A DNA stretch of 64,000 nucleotides. It comes from Oscillospiraceae bacterium. GTDB taxonomy: Bacteria; Bacillota; Clostridia; Oscillospirales; Ruminococcaceae. Below the pieces are notes generated by a model. That model saw nothing but the letters and a program-made list of their open reading frames with translations, was not told the DNA's origin and made no database searches. The DNA lies in NCBI GenBank assembly GCA_025758045.1, contig CP107208.1, positions 2,976,001 to 3,040,000 on the forward strand, written 5' to 3'. Shown one piece after another: positions 56,172-64,000 of the stretch (the first letter of the stretch is position 1; each line of letters starts with the position of its first letter). The position numbers and the translations under genes are program-made.

Positions 56172-58073
56172 ATGGCTATGCACCAATTCAAAGCCGAAAG
56201 CAAAAAACTGATGGACTTGATGATCAACTCCATCTACACCAACCGCGATATCTTCCTGCGTGAGCTGATTTCCAACGCATCCGATGCCTGCGATAAGCGC
56301 TATTTCAAGAGCCTGACCGACACCAGCATCGGCATTACGAAAGATGACCTGAAGATCCATATCCAGCCCGATAAGGAAGCCCGCACCCTGACCATCACCG
56401 ATAACGGTATCGGCATGACCAAGGAAGATCTGGAAAAGAACCTGGGCACCATCGCCAAGTCCGGCTCCCTCGATTTCAAGACCGAGAACCAGAGCGATAA
56501 CATCGACATCATCGGTCAGTTCGGCGTGGGCTTCTACTCTGCCTTTATGGTGGCCCAGAAAGTCACCGTCATTTCCCGTGCCCAGGGCGCTGACACCGCC
56601 TGGAAGTGGGAGTCCAAGGGCGTGGAAGGCTACACCATCACCGAGGCCGACAAGGACGATGTCGGCACCGAGATCATCCTGGTGCTGAAAGACGACACCG
56701 ACTCCGAGAATTACAGCGAGTATCTGGACGATTACACCATCGCCAACCTTGTCAAGAAATACAGCGATTACATCCGCTTCCCCATCACGATGTATCGTGA
56801 GAAATCCCGCCAGAAGCCGAAGCCGGAAGACGCCGGCGACGACTACAAGCCCGAGTACGAGACCTACACCGAGCTGGAGCCCCTGAACAGCATGGTCCCC
56901 ATCTGGAAGCGCCCGAAGAGCGAGGTCAAGGACGAGGACTACAACGAGTTCTATAAGAACAAGTTCATGGACTACTCTGACCCGCTGCGGGTCATTACCA
57001 GCCGCACCGAGGGCACCGCCACCTACACGGCCCTGCTGTTTGTGCCCGGCCGCACGCCTTACGACTACTACACCAAGGAGTACGAGAAGGGCCTGGCCCT
57101 CTACGCTTCCGGCGTGATGATCATGGAAAAGTGCGCTGATCTGCTGCCCGACTATTTCAGCTTCATCAAAGGCGTTGTCGACAGCGAGGATCTGAGCCTG
57201 AACATCAGCCGTGAGACCCTGCAGAAGGACAGCCAGCTCAAGCTCATCCGCAACAGCCTGGAGAAGAAGATCAAGAACGAGCTGCACGCCATGCTGGTCA
57301 ACGACCGCGAGAAATACGAGACCTTCTGGAAGAGCTTCGGCCGCCAGATCAAGTTTGGCGTCTACGGCGATTACGGCATGCACAAAGACCTGCTGGGCGA
57401 CCTGCTGATGTTCTACTCCGCCAAGGAGCAGAAGATGGTCACGCTGGACGAGTACATCGAGAAGATGTCCGAGGGCCAGAAGTGCATCTACTTTGCTGCC
57501 GGTGACGACACTGACCGCCTGGGCAAGCTGCCCAACGCCCAGCTGGTGCTGAGCAAGGGCTACGACCTGCTGCTGTGCACCGAGGATGTGGATGAATTCT
57601 GCCTGCAGATGATGCACGATTACAAAGAGAAGGAATTCAAGAACATCAACGCCGGTGATCTGGGCCTGGAGACCGAGGAGGAAAAGAAAGCCGCCGAGGA
57701 GACCGCCAACGAGAACAAGGACCTGTTTGAGGAGATCAAGAAGGCCCTGAACGGCAAGGTCAAGGAAGTCAAGGTCAACCCCACCCTGCAGGAGCATCCT
57801 GTTACCCTGTCCAGCGAGGGCGGCATCTCGATGGAGATGGAGAAGGTCCTGCGCAAGATGCCTGGTTCCGGTGATGTGGAAAGCACCAAGGTGCTGGAGC
57901 TGAACCCCAACCACACTGTGTTCGCTGCGCTGAAAGCCGCCCACGAGGCTGGCGACACTGCCAAGGTGGACCAGTATGCCGAGCTGCTGTATGACCAGTC
58001 TCTGCTGATCGCCGGCCTGCCCATCGAGGACCCCGTGGCCTACGCACAGCTGGTCTGCGGCCTGATGAAGTAA
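56172..58073 (+). CDS. htpG: Molecular chaperone Hsp90 (HtpG)
   Basis: ATP-dependent chaperone of 633 aa, normal bacterial length. The GHKL ATPase has FLRELISNASDACDKRYF, ITDNGIGMTKEDLEKNLGTI and GQFGVGFYSAFMVAQKV. The middle domain has the catalytic Arg segment DLSLNISRETLQKDSQLKLI, and the dimerisation domain follows to the C terminus. It is a single gene with promoter and CIRCE-like operator upstream and a strong terminator downstream, so it belongs to the heat-shock regulon here. Confidence 0.98.
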   Translation: MAMHQFKAESKKLMDLMINSIYTNRDIFLRELISNASDACDKRYFKSLTDTSIGITKDDLKIHIQPDKEARTLTITDNGIGMTKEDLEKNLGTIAKSGSLDFKTENQSDNIDIIGQFGVGFYSAFMVAQKVTVISRAQGADTAWKWESKGVEGYTITEADKDDVGTEIILVLKDDTDSENYSEYLDDYTIANLVKKYSDYIRFPITMYREKSRQKPKPEDAGDDYKPEYETYTELEPLNSMVPIWKRPKSEVKDEDYNEFYKNKFMDYSDPLRVITSRTEGTATYTALLFVPGRTPYDYYTKEYEKGLALYASGVMIMEKCADLLPDYFSFIKGVVDSEDLSLNISRETLQKDSQLKLIRNSLEKKIKNELHAMLVNDREKYETFWKSFGRQIKFGVYGDYGMHKDLLGDLLMFYSAKEQKMVTLDEYIEKMSEGQKCIYFAAGDDTDRLGKLPNAQLVLSKGYDLLLCTEDVDEFCLQMMHDYKEKEFKNINAGDLGLETEEEKKAAEETANENKDLFEEIKKALNGKVKEVKVNPTLQEHPVTLSSEGGISMEMEKVLRKMPGSGDVESTKVLELNPNHTVFAALKAAHEAGDTAKVDQYAELLYDQSLLIAGLPIEDPVAYAQLVCGLMK

Positions 58074-58106
58074 GTTTACCCCACCGCACCCAGCTTATAA
58101 ATAGCA

Positions 58107-58145
58107 CGCCCCCTGCCGGAGTTTTCCGGCAGGGGGCGTTTTATT
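58107..58145. terminator. Terminator shared by htpG and the sensor kinase
   Basis: Perfect stem CGCCCCCTGCCGGA/TCCGGCAGGGGGCG (58107-58120 with 58125-58138), then TTTTATTTTT; it lies between convergent genes. Confidence 0.9.
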
Positions 58146-58146
58146 T

Positions 58147-59502
58147 TTACAGCGGCAGGGTCAAAGCAGCGGCTGCGCCGTGGGGCAGGGCTTGGGCAAA
58201 AGCGGCGGTGCCGCCGTGGGCGGCTAGGATCTGCTCTACCACATGCAGGCCTAAAATGTGCGGGGGATTCTCCCCTGTTTCGCCAGCCTGCAATACGGCC
58301 AGCACGGCGGGCGGGTAGCCCTGGCCGTCGTCGGTCACCTGGATGGTCAGCATGCCGTCCGCCGCATCCGCCCGGATGGTGACATGCACGGGGACTGCAT
58401 TGTGGCCGACAGTGTTGTGCAAAAGGTTTTCGATGGCCCGCAGCAGCAGGGCTTCGTCCGCCTGCACCACCGTGTGTTCTGCCGCCTGGGTCAGTTCCAG
58501 TTCAAGGGTGCTGTCACCTGCGGCGGGGCTTTCGTAAAATTCGGCAGCACACCGGCGCAGGAACGGGCCGACCGTCACAGCCTTGCGGCGTAAAGGCTGT
58601 GCGCCGTATTGCAGCTTGCTGGTCAAGTTCAAATCGCCGATGAGCGACCGTATCTTCTCGCTTTGGGTGCAGATGCCCGCGGCTTTCTGCCGGGCTGCGG
58701 CAGGCAGGGCCTCATCCTGCTGCAGCTGCTCGCCCCAGCCCAGGATCAGCGCCAGCGGCGTGCGGATGTCATGGCTGACACCTGCGATCCAATCGGTGCG
58801 GGCGGTGTCCCTCCGGGCGATGATCTCATTGCGGCGGCGCAGCTGCTCGCCGGTCTCGTTCAGCTTTTCGGCCAGCTCCCCGGCAAAGCCGGTGGTGGGC
58901 AGCTGCACCGCGCCGCCCTGGGCTAAAGTGTCCAGCCCGTCGGCCACCGCCTGCAAATGGCGTGCCCCGCGCCAGCTGAACCACAGGCAGCACCCCAGCA
59001 CCACGGCCAGCAGCACCGCTACCGGCAGCAGCCCGCCGACCATTGCCTCCATGCGTGCCTGCGGGGCGGTGATGTTGTATTTCCATTGGCTGTTGACTGG
59101 CTCTGCTGCCACAAACAGGCCGTAATCCGCCGCCCAGCACTGCACGGGGTAATCGGCCAGATACCAGCGGGAGAACACTGCAATGTCGCTGGCGGTGTAG
59201 CGGTGGTTCAGCGCCTCGGGCAGGTCTTGCTGCCAGATAACGTTGCCGTCCTCGTCCAGCACCATGGCCCAGGCATAGCCGTGCATCCACTCGGCCGGGG
59301 TGTGGGCGGCGTCCCATTGCAGGCCGTCGGCGGTGGGGTGCAGGGCCTCGGCCAGGGCACCCACTTTTTGCACACTGTCGGATGCGCCATTGTACCGCAC
59401 GCCGGCGTAGATCGTCATGCCCAGCAGCAGCGCCACCACCACCAAAATGATACCCGCCGTGGCCAGTACATAGCGGCGGATGAGCCGCGCAAAAGTTTTC
59501 AT
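58147..59502 (-). CDS. Sensor histidine kinase with two membrane segments
   Basis: Membrane kinase of 451 aa: segment 1 (about 12-35, YVLATAGIILVVVALLLGMT), an extracytoplasmic sensor of about 130 residues, segment 2 (GLLPVAVLLAVVLGCCLWFS), HAMP-like linker, phospho-His in WIAGVSHDIRTPLALILGWG, and an ATPase domain with N box IENLLHNTVGHN and DDGQGYPPAV. The start ATG 59502 overlaps the regulator stop (ATGA); the longer frame lies wholly inside the regulator gene. It is divergent from a lantibiotic-immunity-type ABC exporter, which suggests peptide or envelope-stress sensing. Confidence 0.93.
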   Translation of the reverse strand: MKTFARLIRRYVLATAGIILVVVALLLGMTIYAGVRYNGASDSVQKVGALAEALHPTADGLQWDAAHTPAEWMHGYAWAMVLDEDGNVIWQQDLPEALNHRYTASDIAVFSRWYLADYPVQCWAADYGLFVAAEPVNSQWKYNITAPQARMEAMVGGLLPVAVLLAVVLGCCLWFSWRGARHLQAVADGLDTLAQGGAVQLPTTGFAGELAEKLNETGEQLRRRNEIIARRDTARTDWIAGVSHDIRTPLALILGWGEQLQQDEALPAAARQKAAGICTQSEKIRSLIGDLNLTSKLQYGAQPLRRKAVTVGPFLRRCAAEFYESPAAGDSTLELELTQAAEHTVVQADEALLLRAIENLLHNTVGHNAVPVHVTIRADAADGMLTIQVTDDGQGYPPAVLAVLQAGETGENPPHILGLHVVEQILAAHGGTAAFAQALPHGAAAALTLPL

Positions 59503-60218
59503 CGCTGCGCCTCCCCTGCCAGCTTGTAGCCGATGCCCCGCACCGTCAACAGCCATTGGGGGCGGCTGGCGTTTTCCTCCAGCTTTTCCCGCAGGTGGCG
59601 GATATGCACGTTCAGCGCGTTCTCGCAGCCGTAATAGTCCGCGCCCCAGACGGCCTCGCACAGGGTGTCGTAGGTCACGATGTGCCCGCGGTTATCGGCC
59701 AGTTTTTGCAGCAGGGCGCGCTCGGTGGCGGTCAGAGGCAGGGTCACGCCGTCAGGGCGGTACACGGCAGCATCGGCCAGATCGACCTGGCAGTCCCCCA
59801 GCTCCAGGGCAGGCGGTGCGGCGCGGCACAGTTCGGCCCGGTAGGCGCGCTGCAAAATACGCTGCACCCGCAAAAGCAATTCCTGCATCAAAAAGGGCTT
59901 GGTCAGGTAGTCGTCCGCGCCAAGGCCCAACCCCAGCAAGCGGTCAGCGTCAGCGTCCCGAGCCGAAAGGAACAGCGCGGGCACATCAGCCTTGGCGTGC
60001 AGCTGGCGCAATAGGGTAAAGCCGTCGCCGTCCGGCAGGTTGATGTCCAAGATCATCAACTCCGGCGCAGCAGCGGCAAACAGTGCCCGGGCCTCGGCAC
60101 ATGTGGCAGCGGTGCGGATGCAGGTATACCCCGCCGTGCGCAGGCTGTCCCCCACCAGCACCAGCAGGTCGGGGTTATCATCCACCAATAAAATCGATGC
60201 TTCGTAAATCGTCTGCAT
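59499..60218 (-). CDS. OmpR-family response regulator
   Basis: Regulator of 239 aa. The receiver shows ILLVDDNPDLLVLVGDSLRT, phospho-Asp in LMILDINLPDGDG and Lys in DDYLTKPFLMQELLLRV. The winged helix shows LPLTATERALLQKLADNRGH and ENALNVHIRHLREKLEENAS. GGTAGGAG precedes ATG 60218. Direct repeats of TTAAG type in the divergent gap (60282-60308) are probable binding sites, consistent with activation of the ABC exporter on the other strand. Confidence 0.94.
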   Translation of the reverse strand: MQTIYEASILLVDDNPDLLVLVGDSLRTAGYTCIRTAATCAEARALFAAAAPELMILDINLPDGDGFTLLRQLHAKADVPALFLSARDADADRLLGLGLGADDYLTKPFLMQELLLRVQRILQRAYRAELCRAAPPALELGDCQVDLADAAVYRPDGVTLPLTATERALLQKLADNRGHIVTYDTLCEAVWGADYYGCENALNVHIRHLREKLEENASRPQWLLTVRGIGYKLAGEAQR

Positions 60219-60281
60219 AGTCTCAACTCCTACCTTTATTATACACGCCCCGCGCACCGCTGCCAGCGTTCGTGGAAAATC

Positions 60282-60335
60282 TTAAGGCAAAATTAAGCTG
60301 GGCTTACGGGGCAGATAAGATTTGGCGTTTATACT
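60282..60335 (+). promoter_or_regulatory. Predicted regulated promoter of the ABC exporter with response-regulator boxes
   Basis: TTAAGG (60282), TTAAGC (60293) and CTTACG (60303) are spaced 11 and 10 bases, one helical turn, as for OmpR-type sites. They are followed by a -10-like TATACT (60330-60335) with no good -35 box, which suggests activation. The rest of the 60219-60549 gap is filled by the MITE-like element. Confidence 0.5.
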
Positions 60336-60349
60336 GGGCTTGTACTTAA

Positions 60350-60521
60350 GGCAACACCGCACAATTCCCGCCTGACGGCTTAAGCACCGCTCCGGCGGCT
60401 GCGGCACGGCACCTGCGTTGCCAAAATGCTCGATAATACACAAAGTATTATCTGCGCTTTTGGCTTAGCAGCTGCCGCACCTCGCTCGCCGTATCGGCAC
60501 TTAGAATTATGCGGTATTGCC
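60350..60521. mobile_element. MITE-like element, short copy (172 bp)
   Basis: 18-bp imperfect inverted ends (GGCAACACCGCACAATTC and the complement of GAATTATGCGGTATTGCC) flanked by TTAA on both sides as target duplication. Inside, GCCAAAATGCTCGATAATAC is mirrored by GTATTATCTGCGCTTTTGGC, so the RNA would fold into one long hairpin. It is inserted between the predicted exporter promoter and the exporter ATPase gene. Confidence 0.9.
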
Positions 60522-60549
60522 TTAAGATACGAGTAAGGAGCGTGTGACT

Positions 60550-61470
60550 ATGCAAAACGTGATTGAAACCGACGCCCTGTGCAAGCGCTATGGCAGCCAT
60601 CTGGTGGTGGATCATCTGGCGCTGACCGTGCCGGAGGGCTGTGTCTACGGCTTTTTAGGCCCCAACGGTGCGGGCAAATCCACCACGATGAAGATGCTGC
60701 TGGGTCTGGTGCACCCCACCGGCGGCACGGTGCGGCTGCTGGGCCGGGAGATGACCGACGCCAACCGCCTGGCTCTGCTGCGGCAGACCGGCAGTCTGAT
60801 TGAGTCGCCCTCCGGCTACCTGCACCTGACCGCACGGGAGAATCTGGAGATCGTGGCCGACTTAAAAGGTGTGCCCCACAAGGACATTGCCCGTGTGCTG
60901 GACATTGTACAGCTGACCAATGACCAGCACCGCAAGGTGGGGCAGTATTCGCTGGGCATGAAGCAGCGGCTGGGCATCGCCATGGCCCTGCTGGGCAGCC
61001 CCAAGCTGCTGGTGCTGGACGAACCCACCAACGGCCTGGACCCCGCCGGTATCCAGGAGATGCGGGAACTCATCCGCACCATGCCCGCCGCCACCGGAGC
61101 CACTGTGCTGATTTCCAGCCATCTGCTGGGCGAGATGGAGCAGATGGTGGAGCAGGTAGGCATCATCGACCATGGGCGGATGCTGTTTGAAGGCCCGCTG
61201 ACTGAACTGCAGCGCCACAGCAAGGGTGCGCTGACCCTGCGGCTGCTGCACCCTGCCAAGGCTTTGCCGGTGCTGCAGGCCAACGGGCTGCCCACCGCCG
61301 CAGTGGGCGAGGATAACACCATCGCCCTGCCGCCCCTGCGGGACGACCTGCTGGCGGGCCTGGTGCAGGCCTTAGCGGACAGCGGCGCCGGGGTGGTGGG
61401 CCTGACCCAGCACACCAGGACACTGGAGGAAATTTTCCTGACGCTGACCGCGCCGAAGGAGGTGGGCTGA
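60550..61470 (+). CDS. ABC transporter ATPase, lantibiotic-immunity/bacitracin type (NisF/BcrA-like)
   Basis: ATPase of 306 aa: Walker A GFLGPNGAGKSTTMKMLLGL, signature YSLGMKQRLGIAMALLGSPK, Walker B LLVLDEPTNGLDPAG, H-loop VLISSHLLGEMEQM, with the typical C-terminal extension of about 90 residues. NisF/EpiF/BcrA-like exporters remove peptide antibiotics from the membrane. AAGGAG selects ATG 60550. Two permease genes follow within a few bases, the FEG arrangement. Probably controlled by the divergent two-component system. Confidence 0.94.
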   Translation: MQNVIETDALCKRYGSHLVVDHLALTVPEGCVYGFLGPNGAGKSTTMKMLLGLVHPTGGTVRLLGREMTDANRLALLRQTGSLIESPSGYLHLTARENLEIVADLKGVPHKDIARVLDIVQLTNDQHRKVGQYSLGMKQRLGIAMALLGSPKLLVLDEPTNGLDPAGIQEMRELIRTMPAATGATVLISSHLLGEMEQMVEQVGIIDHGRMLFEGPLTELQRHSKGALTLRLLHPAKALPVLQANGLPTAAVGEDNTIALPPLRDDLLAGLVQALADSGAGVVGLTQHTRTLEEIFLTLTAPKEVG

Positions 61471-61471
61471 G

Positions 61472-62224
61472 ATGCTGCAAGCCCTGCATGCCGAATGGCA
61501 GAAAGCCCGCCGACGCCACGATCTTGTGCTGTGCCTTACCTTTGCGGTCATCCTCTATCTCTGGCTGGGCAGCACCGCGCCCACCGGGCAGGATGAACTG
61601 GCCAACGCCTACAGTGCCCTGTTTTTCGGCGTGCCCATCATCAATACCATTTTGCTGCCGGTGTTGATGGCCGTACTGGCCAGCCGGTTGTGGGATGTGG
61701 AGGTCAAAGGCTATACAGCCAAACTGCTTTACACCCTGCAAAGCCGCCGCAGTTTGTTCTTCGGCAAGGCGGTGTTTGGGCTGGGGGAAATTGTGCTGAT
61801 GGTCGCGCTGGAAGCCGCCGTCCTCCTGCTGCTGGGGCACACGCAAGGCTACACCGAGGCCTTTCCTGCCGGGCAGTTTGCCTACCTCAACCTCTGCACG
61901 CTGACGGTCTGCACCATGCTTTACTTTTCGGAGCTGCTGCTGGCGCTGTGGTTCAGCAATCCCCTGCCTGCGGTGTGCGTGGGCATCATCGGTGCGCTGC
62001 TGGGTCTGTTCTCAGCTTTTATGCCGCAGATTGCCAGCTATTTTGTGCCCTGGGGCTACTTTGTGCCGCTGTGCAGCTACGAGGTCAAGGTCTGGGACCA
62101 GGCCAGCCACACCGTACTTTACGGCACGCGGCCCTGCAACTGGGGGCTGTTGGTATTTACCTTTGGGCTGGCAGTCTCTTTGTTTGGCGTTTGCTGGCGC
62201 GTGATGTGCAATAAGGAGGTATGA
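61472..62224 (+). CDS. ABC-2 permease, lantibiotic-immunity type (subunit E-like)
   Basis: Membrane protein of 250 aa with about six segments (IINTILLPVLMAVLASRLWD, FGLGEIVLMVALEAAVLLLL, CTMLYFSELLLALWFSNPLP, GIIGALLGLFSAFMPQIASY). The start LQALHAEWQKARRRHD and the size fit NisE/MutE-like subunits. It begins one base after the ATPase stop, with GGAGGTGG inside the ATPase gene end. With the next gene it would form the heterodimeric membrane part. Confidence 0.88.
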   Translation: MLQALHAEWQKARRRHDLVLCLTFAVILYLWLGSTAPTGQDELANAYSALFFGVPIINTILLPVLMAVLASRLWDVEVKGYTAKLLYTLQSRRSLFFGKAVFGLGEIVLMVALEAAVLLLLGHTQGYTEAFPAGQFAYLNLCTLTVCTMLYFSELLLALWFSNPLPAVCVGIIGALLGLFSAFMPQIASYFVPWGYFVPLCSYEVKVWDQASHTVLYGTRPCNWGLLVFTFGLAVSLFGVCWRVMCNKEV

Positions 62225-62227
62225 ACC

Positions 62228-62962
62228 ATGCTGAAACGCTGTATTGCAGCCGAAAACCGCAAGCTGCACCGCTCGCCAATCTGGCTGCTGTTTTTTGTGA
62301 TGCCGCTGATCTCGGCCAGTTACGGCACCTTCAACTACCTGCAAAATCTCGAAATCCTGCACGAGCGCTGGTACAGCTTGTGGACCCAGCACACGCTGTT
62401 TTACTCGATGCTGTTCTTCCCTGCCATGGTGGCGGCCTATGCGGCCTACCTGTGGCGGCTGGAGCATATGGGCCACAACTGGAATTTAATTATGGCCGCC
62501 CCCGTGCCGCCGCTGGATCTGTTTTTGGCCAAGTTCTGCGTGGTGTTTAAGCTGGCGCTGTTCACCCAAGTCTGGGAACTGACACTGTTTGTTGCCTGCG
62601 GCAAGCTGTTTGCCCGGTTTCCCGATTGGCCGCCGGTGGAACTGATTTTGTTTGGGCTGCGGGGCACAGTAGGGGCGCTGGCGGTGATTGCAGCGCAATT
62701 GCTGCTGGCCATGGTCCTCCGCAGCTTTGCGGTGCCGATCTTCCTTGCCATTGTCGGCGGCATCGTGGGCATGCTGCTGGGCAGCAAGGGGTATTCCCTC
62801 TTTTGGCCCTACTGCCTGATGCAGGCTGGCATGAACGCCAACCGCAGCGAGGATATTCTCGCCGGGCAGGGCGTGCAGTTTGCCGCCGCCAGCGCCTTTT
62901 GGCTGGCAGCCATGTTTGTAACGGCCTACTTGCTTTTAAAAGAACGTGACGTGAAAGCTTAA
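62228..62962 (+). CDS. ABC-2 permease, lantibiotic-immunity type (subunit G-like)
   Basis: Membrane protein of 244 aa with about six segments. It starts LKRCIAAENRKLHRSPIWLL, contains FYSMLFFPAMVAAYAAYLWR and HNWNLIMAAPVPPLDLFLAK (typical of MutG/BcrB-like subunits), and ends in LLLKERDVKA. It follows the E-like subunit by 3 bases with AAGGAGGT. A new promoter begins right after the stop codon. Confidence 0.88.
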   Translation: MLKRCIAAENRKLHRSPIWLLFFVMPLISASYGTFNYLQNLEILHERWYSLWTQHTLFYSMLFFPAMVAAYAAYLWRLEHMGHNWNLIMAAPVPPLDLFLAKFCVVFKLALFTQVWELTLFVACGKLFARFPDWPPVELILFGLRGTVGALAVIAAQLLLAMVLRSFAVPIFLAIVGGIVGMLLGSKGYSLFWPYCLMQAGMNANRSEDILAGQGVQFAAASAFWLAAMFVTAYLLLKERDVKA

Positions 62963-62965
62963 TTA

Positions 62966-62994
62966 TTGCCAAGCCCCCTTTTGTGCGGTATAAT
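62966..62994 (+). promoter_or_regulatory. Promoter of the 129-aa hypothetical gene
   Basis: TTGCCA (62966-62971), 17-base spacer, TATAAT (62989-62994). Confidence 0.8.
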
Positions 62995-63027
62995 GAGAGA
63001 AAACTACCGCCAAGGAGGGCTTTTATT

Positions 63028-63417
63028 ATGGCCTGGACTGCCACTGACTTTGCCGGGCGCGGATGCGGACGCCGGTACGAGAAAGAACTGGAGACACATT
63101 TCCGCGATTGTATGTTGTTTTATCTGGATGGCCGCATCCGGTTTGAGCGGTATTGCTACGGCGAGGCCGCGTGTCTGGTGTTCAGCGTATGGGGGCACGG
63201 CATCGACGCTGACGGTAAACTGCTGTGGGACCGGGAACCGGAATTTGAAAGCCAGCAGACCGCCCTGCCCCGGTATTTGACCGATGTGCAGGAGGACGGC
63301 AAAGCCCTGCAATTTGACGGTGCCCGCAAACGGTATATCCTGACCGAGGAATTTGATGAGGATAAACTCAATGGATATTCCAAATTCAAAGTTTTTTGGA
63401 TGAAGCGGAAGAAGTAA
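63028..63417 (+). CDS. Hypothetical protein of 129 aa
   Basis: No known family recognised. It starts AWTATDFAGRGCGRRYEKEL after a strong AAGGAGGG site; an upstream ATG exists but would overlap the promoter and lacks a ribosome site. Sequence is mixed alpha/beta, with aromatic-rich segments (MLFYLDGRIRFERYCYGEAA, RYILTEEFDEDKLNGYSKFK) and a basic end, without signal peptide or membrane segment. It has its own consensus promoter, which supports that it is a real gene. Confidence 0.75.
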   Translation: MAWTATDFAGRGCGRRYEKELETHFRDCMLFYLDGRIRFERYCYGEAACLVFSVWGHGIDADGKLLWDREPEFESQQTALPRYLTDVQEDGKALQFDGARKRYILTEEFDEDKLNGYSKFKVFWMKRKK

Positions 63418-63429
63418 GATACCGCCTAA

Positions 63430-63568
63430 AGCCTCCCTTGTGTAAAGGGAGGTGGCACGGCGCAGCTTTGACGGAGGGATTGAAGCGTTTGGATGGCACC
63501 CCGTGTCATACCGCAGACGGGACAATCCCCCACCGCCTTCGGCGGAGCCCCCTTTACACAAGGGGGCC
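63430..63568. repeat. GC-rich palindromic intergenic element (copy 3)
   Basis: The ends are GCCTCCCTTGTGTAAAGGGA and its near mirror CCCCCTTTACACAAGGGGGC, each a hairpin by itself; CCGCCTTCGGCGG lies inside. It shares layout with the elements at 14104 and 17005. It starts 13 bases after the hypothetical gene. Confidence 0.7.
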
Positions 63569-63589
63569 TCTGCTATGGCTCTACAACAT

Positions 63590-63624
63590 AAAAGGCATGC
63601 AGCCAAATCGACTGCATGCCTTTT
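63590..63624. terminator. Bidirectional terminator
   Basis: AAAAGGCATGCAG/CTGCATGCCTTTT (63590-63602 with 63612-63624), between convergent genes. Confidence 0.85.
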
Positions 63625-63694
63625 CTTATTGATTTTGTTTAGAGTTTCTTCGGTTCCTTCTTTGCAAAGAAGGAACAAAACGTACTCCCGTAAC

Positions 63695-64000
63695 TTAGCG
63701 GCTGCCCTTATCGTAGGGGATGCCCTCGGCCTTGGGGGCCTGAGAGTTCTTGGAGGTGAAGATCAGCACGATCATCGTGACGATATACGGCAGCATCTGG
63801 TAGAAGTTGGAGATCTCCTTAACGCCATCGAACTTCGGCAGGAAGGACAGCGACGAGCTGTAAGCCGCGATGACCTTGAACAGCGCAAAGAACACCGAGG
63901 ATGCCAAGATCGGGAACGGTTTCCAGTTACCGAAGATCATAACTGCCAGCGCCAGGAAGCCATAGCCGCCCACGTCGGAGTTGAAGCCGGAACCGGCTGC
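63695..64000 (-). CDS. ABC transporter permease, C-terminal part (nucleoside/simple-sugar type, cut by edge)
   Basis: 102 codons up to the right window edge, open at the 5' side. The text GYGFLALAVMIFGNWKPFPI, FYQMLPYIVTMIVLIF and the ending APKAEGIPYDKGSR match the C terminus of permeases of the BmpA-associated nucleoside importers (YufQ/NupQ-like). Membrane segments are visible in the first and last thirds. The partner permease, ATPase and lipoprotein would lie outside the window. Confidence 0.88.
   Translation of the reverse strand, partial: AAGSGFNSDVGGYGFLALAVMIFGNWKPFPILASSVFFALFKVIAAYSSSLSFLPKFDGVKEISNFYQMLPYIVTMIVLIFTSKNSQAPKAEGIPYDKGSR

Overview
The window looks like a chromosomal segment of a high-GC gut Firmicute of the Oscillospiraceae/Ruminococcaceae type (Faecalibacterium, Gemmiger or Subdoligranulum-like). 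This is inferred from the Firmicutes dgt-dnaG-rpoD cluster, the LicT-type antiterminator, SigA-type promoters, a CIRCE operator, strong G/C-ending codon bias, and many GC-rich palindromic intergenic repeats. No rRNA, tRNA or CRISPR array was found.

Layout. 1-594 is the 5' end of rpoB (minus strand). 1069-3356: an NSS-family sodium symporter and a MerR/TipAS regulator. 3424-7370: a beta-glucoside operon (promoter, RNA antiterminator target, terminator, LicT, PTS IIBC, GH1 phospho-beta-glucosidase). 7447-11467: dgt-dnaG-rpoD. 11766-15924: YigZ, ribosomal protein L31 with a structured leader, a lipoprotein and a phosphoglucomutase. 16532-17008: the tail of a broken hybrid histidine kinase. 17133-22978: ComM, VanW, YqeG, an unassigned TIM-barrel protein, a glycosyltransferase and a GH3 lipoprotein. 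23109-27402: a four-gene Gld-like ABC system. 27524-33284: asnB, the divergent CoA genes coaBC/coaX, and galK with a divergent AraC regulator.

From about 35.8 kb to 50.5 kb (possibly 51.3 kb) the base composition drops and a mobilizable element appears inside the 3' end of rlmD. It carries an antimicrobial-peptide-type ABC exporter with its two-component system, a block of a sigma-like protein, a HEPN-like protein and a DUF6076-like protein, a CHC2 primase and a P4-type primase/helicase, an array of hairpins, a MobV-like oriT and relaxase, a small HTH protein and a large serine recombinase. There is no type IV secretion apparatus, so it would need a helper. The 3' ends of rlmD and of the recombinase look exchanged: the rlmD tail is AT-rich and element-like, while the last codons of the recombinase look host-like and align in frame. 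I consider this swap the most interesting observation.

The right flank (51.4-64 kb) returns to host composition: a zinc-ribbon membrane protein, DUF5685 and J-domain proteins, a YkgJ-type protein with a D-lactate-dehydrogenase-like enzyme and an esterase, htpG under CIRCE control, a two-component system divergent from a lantibiotic-immunity-type ABC exporter, and the 3' end of a nucleoside/sugar ABC permease. Two copies of a MITE-like element (terminal inverted repeats plus 4-bp target duplications) lie at 31.6 and 60.35 kb. The second sits between a predicted promoter and the exporter genes.
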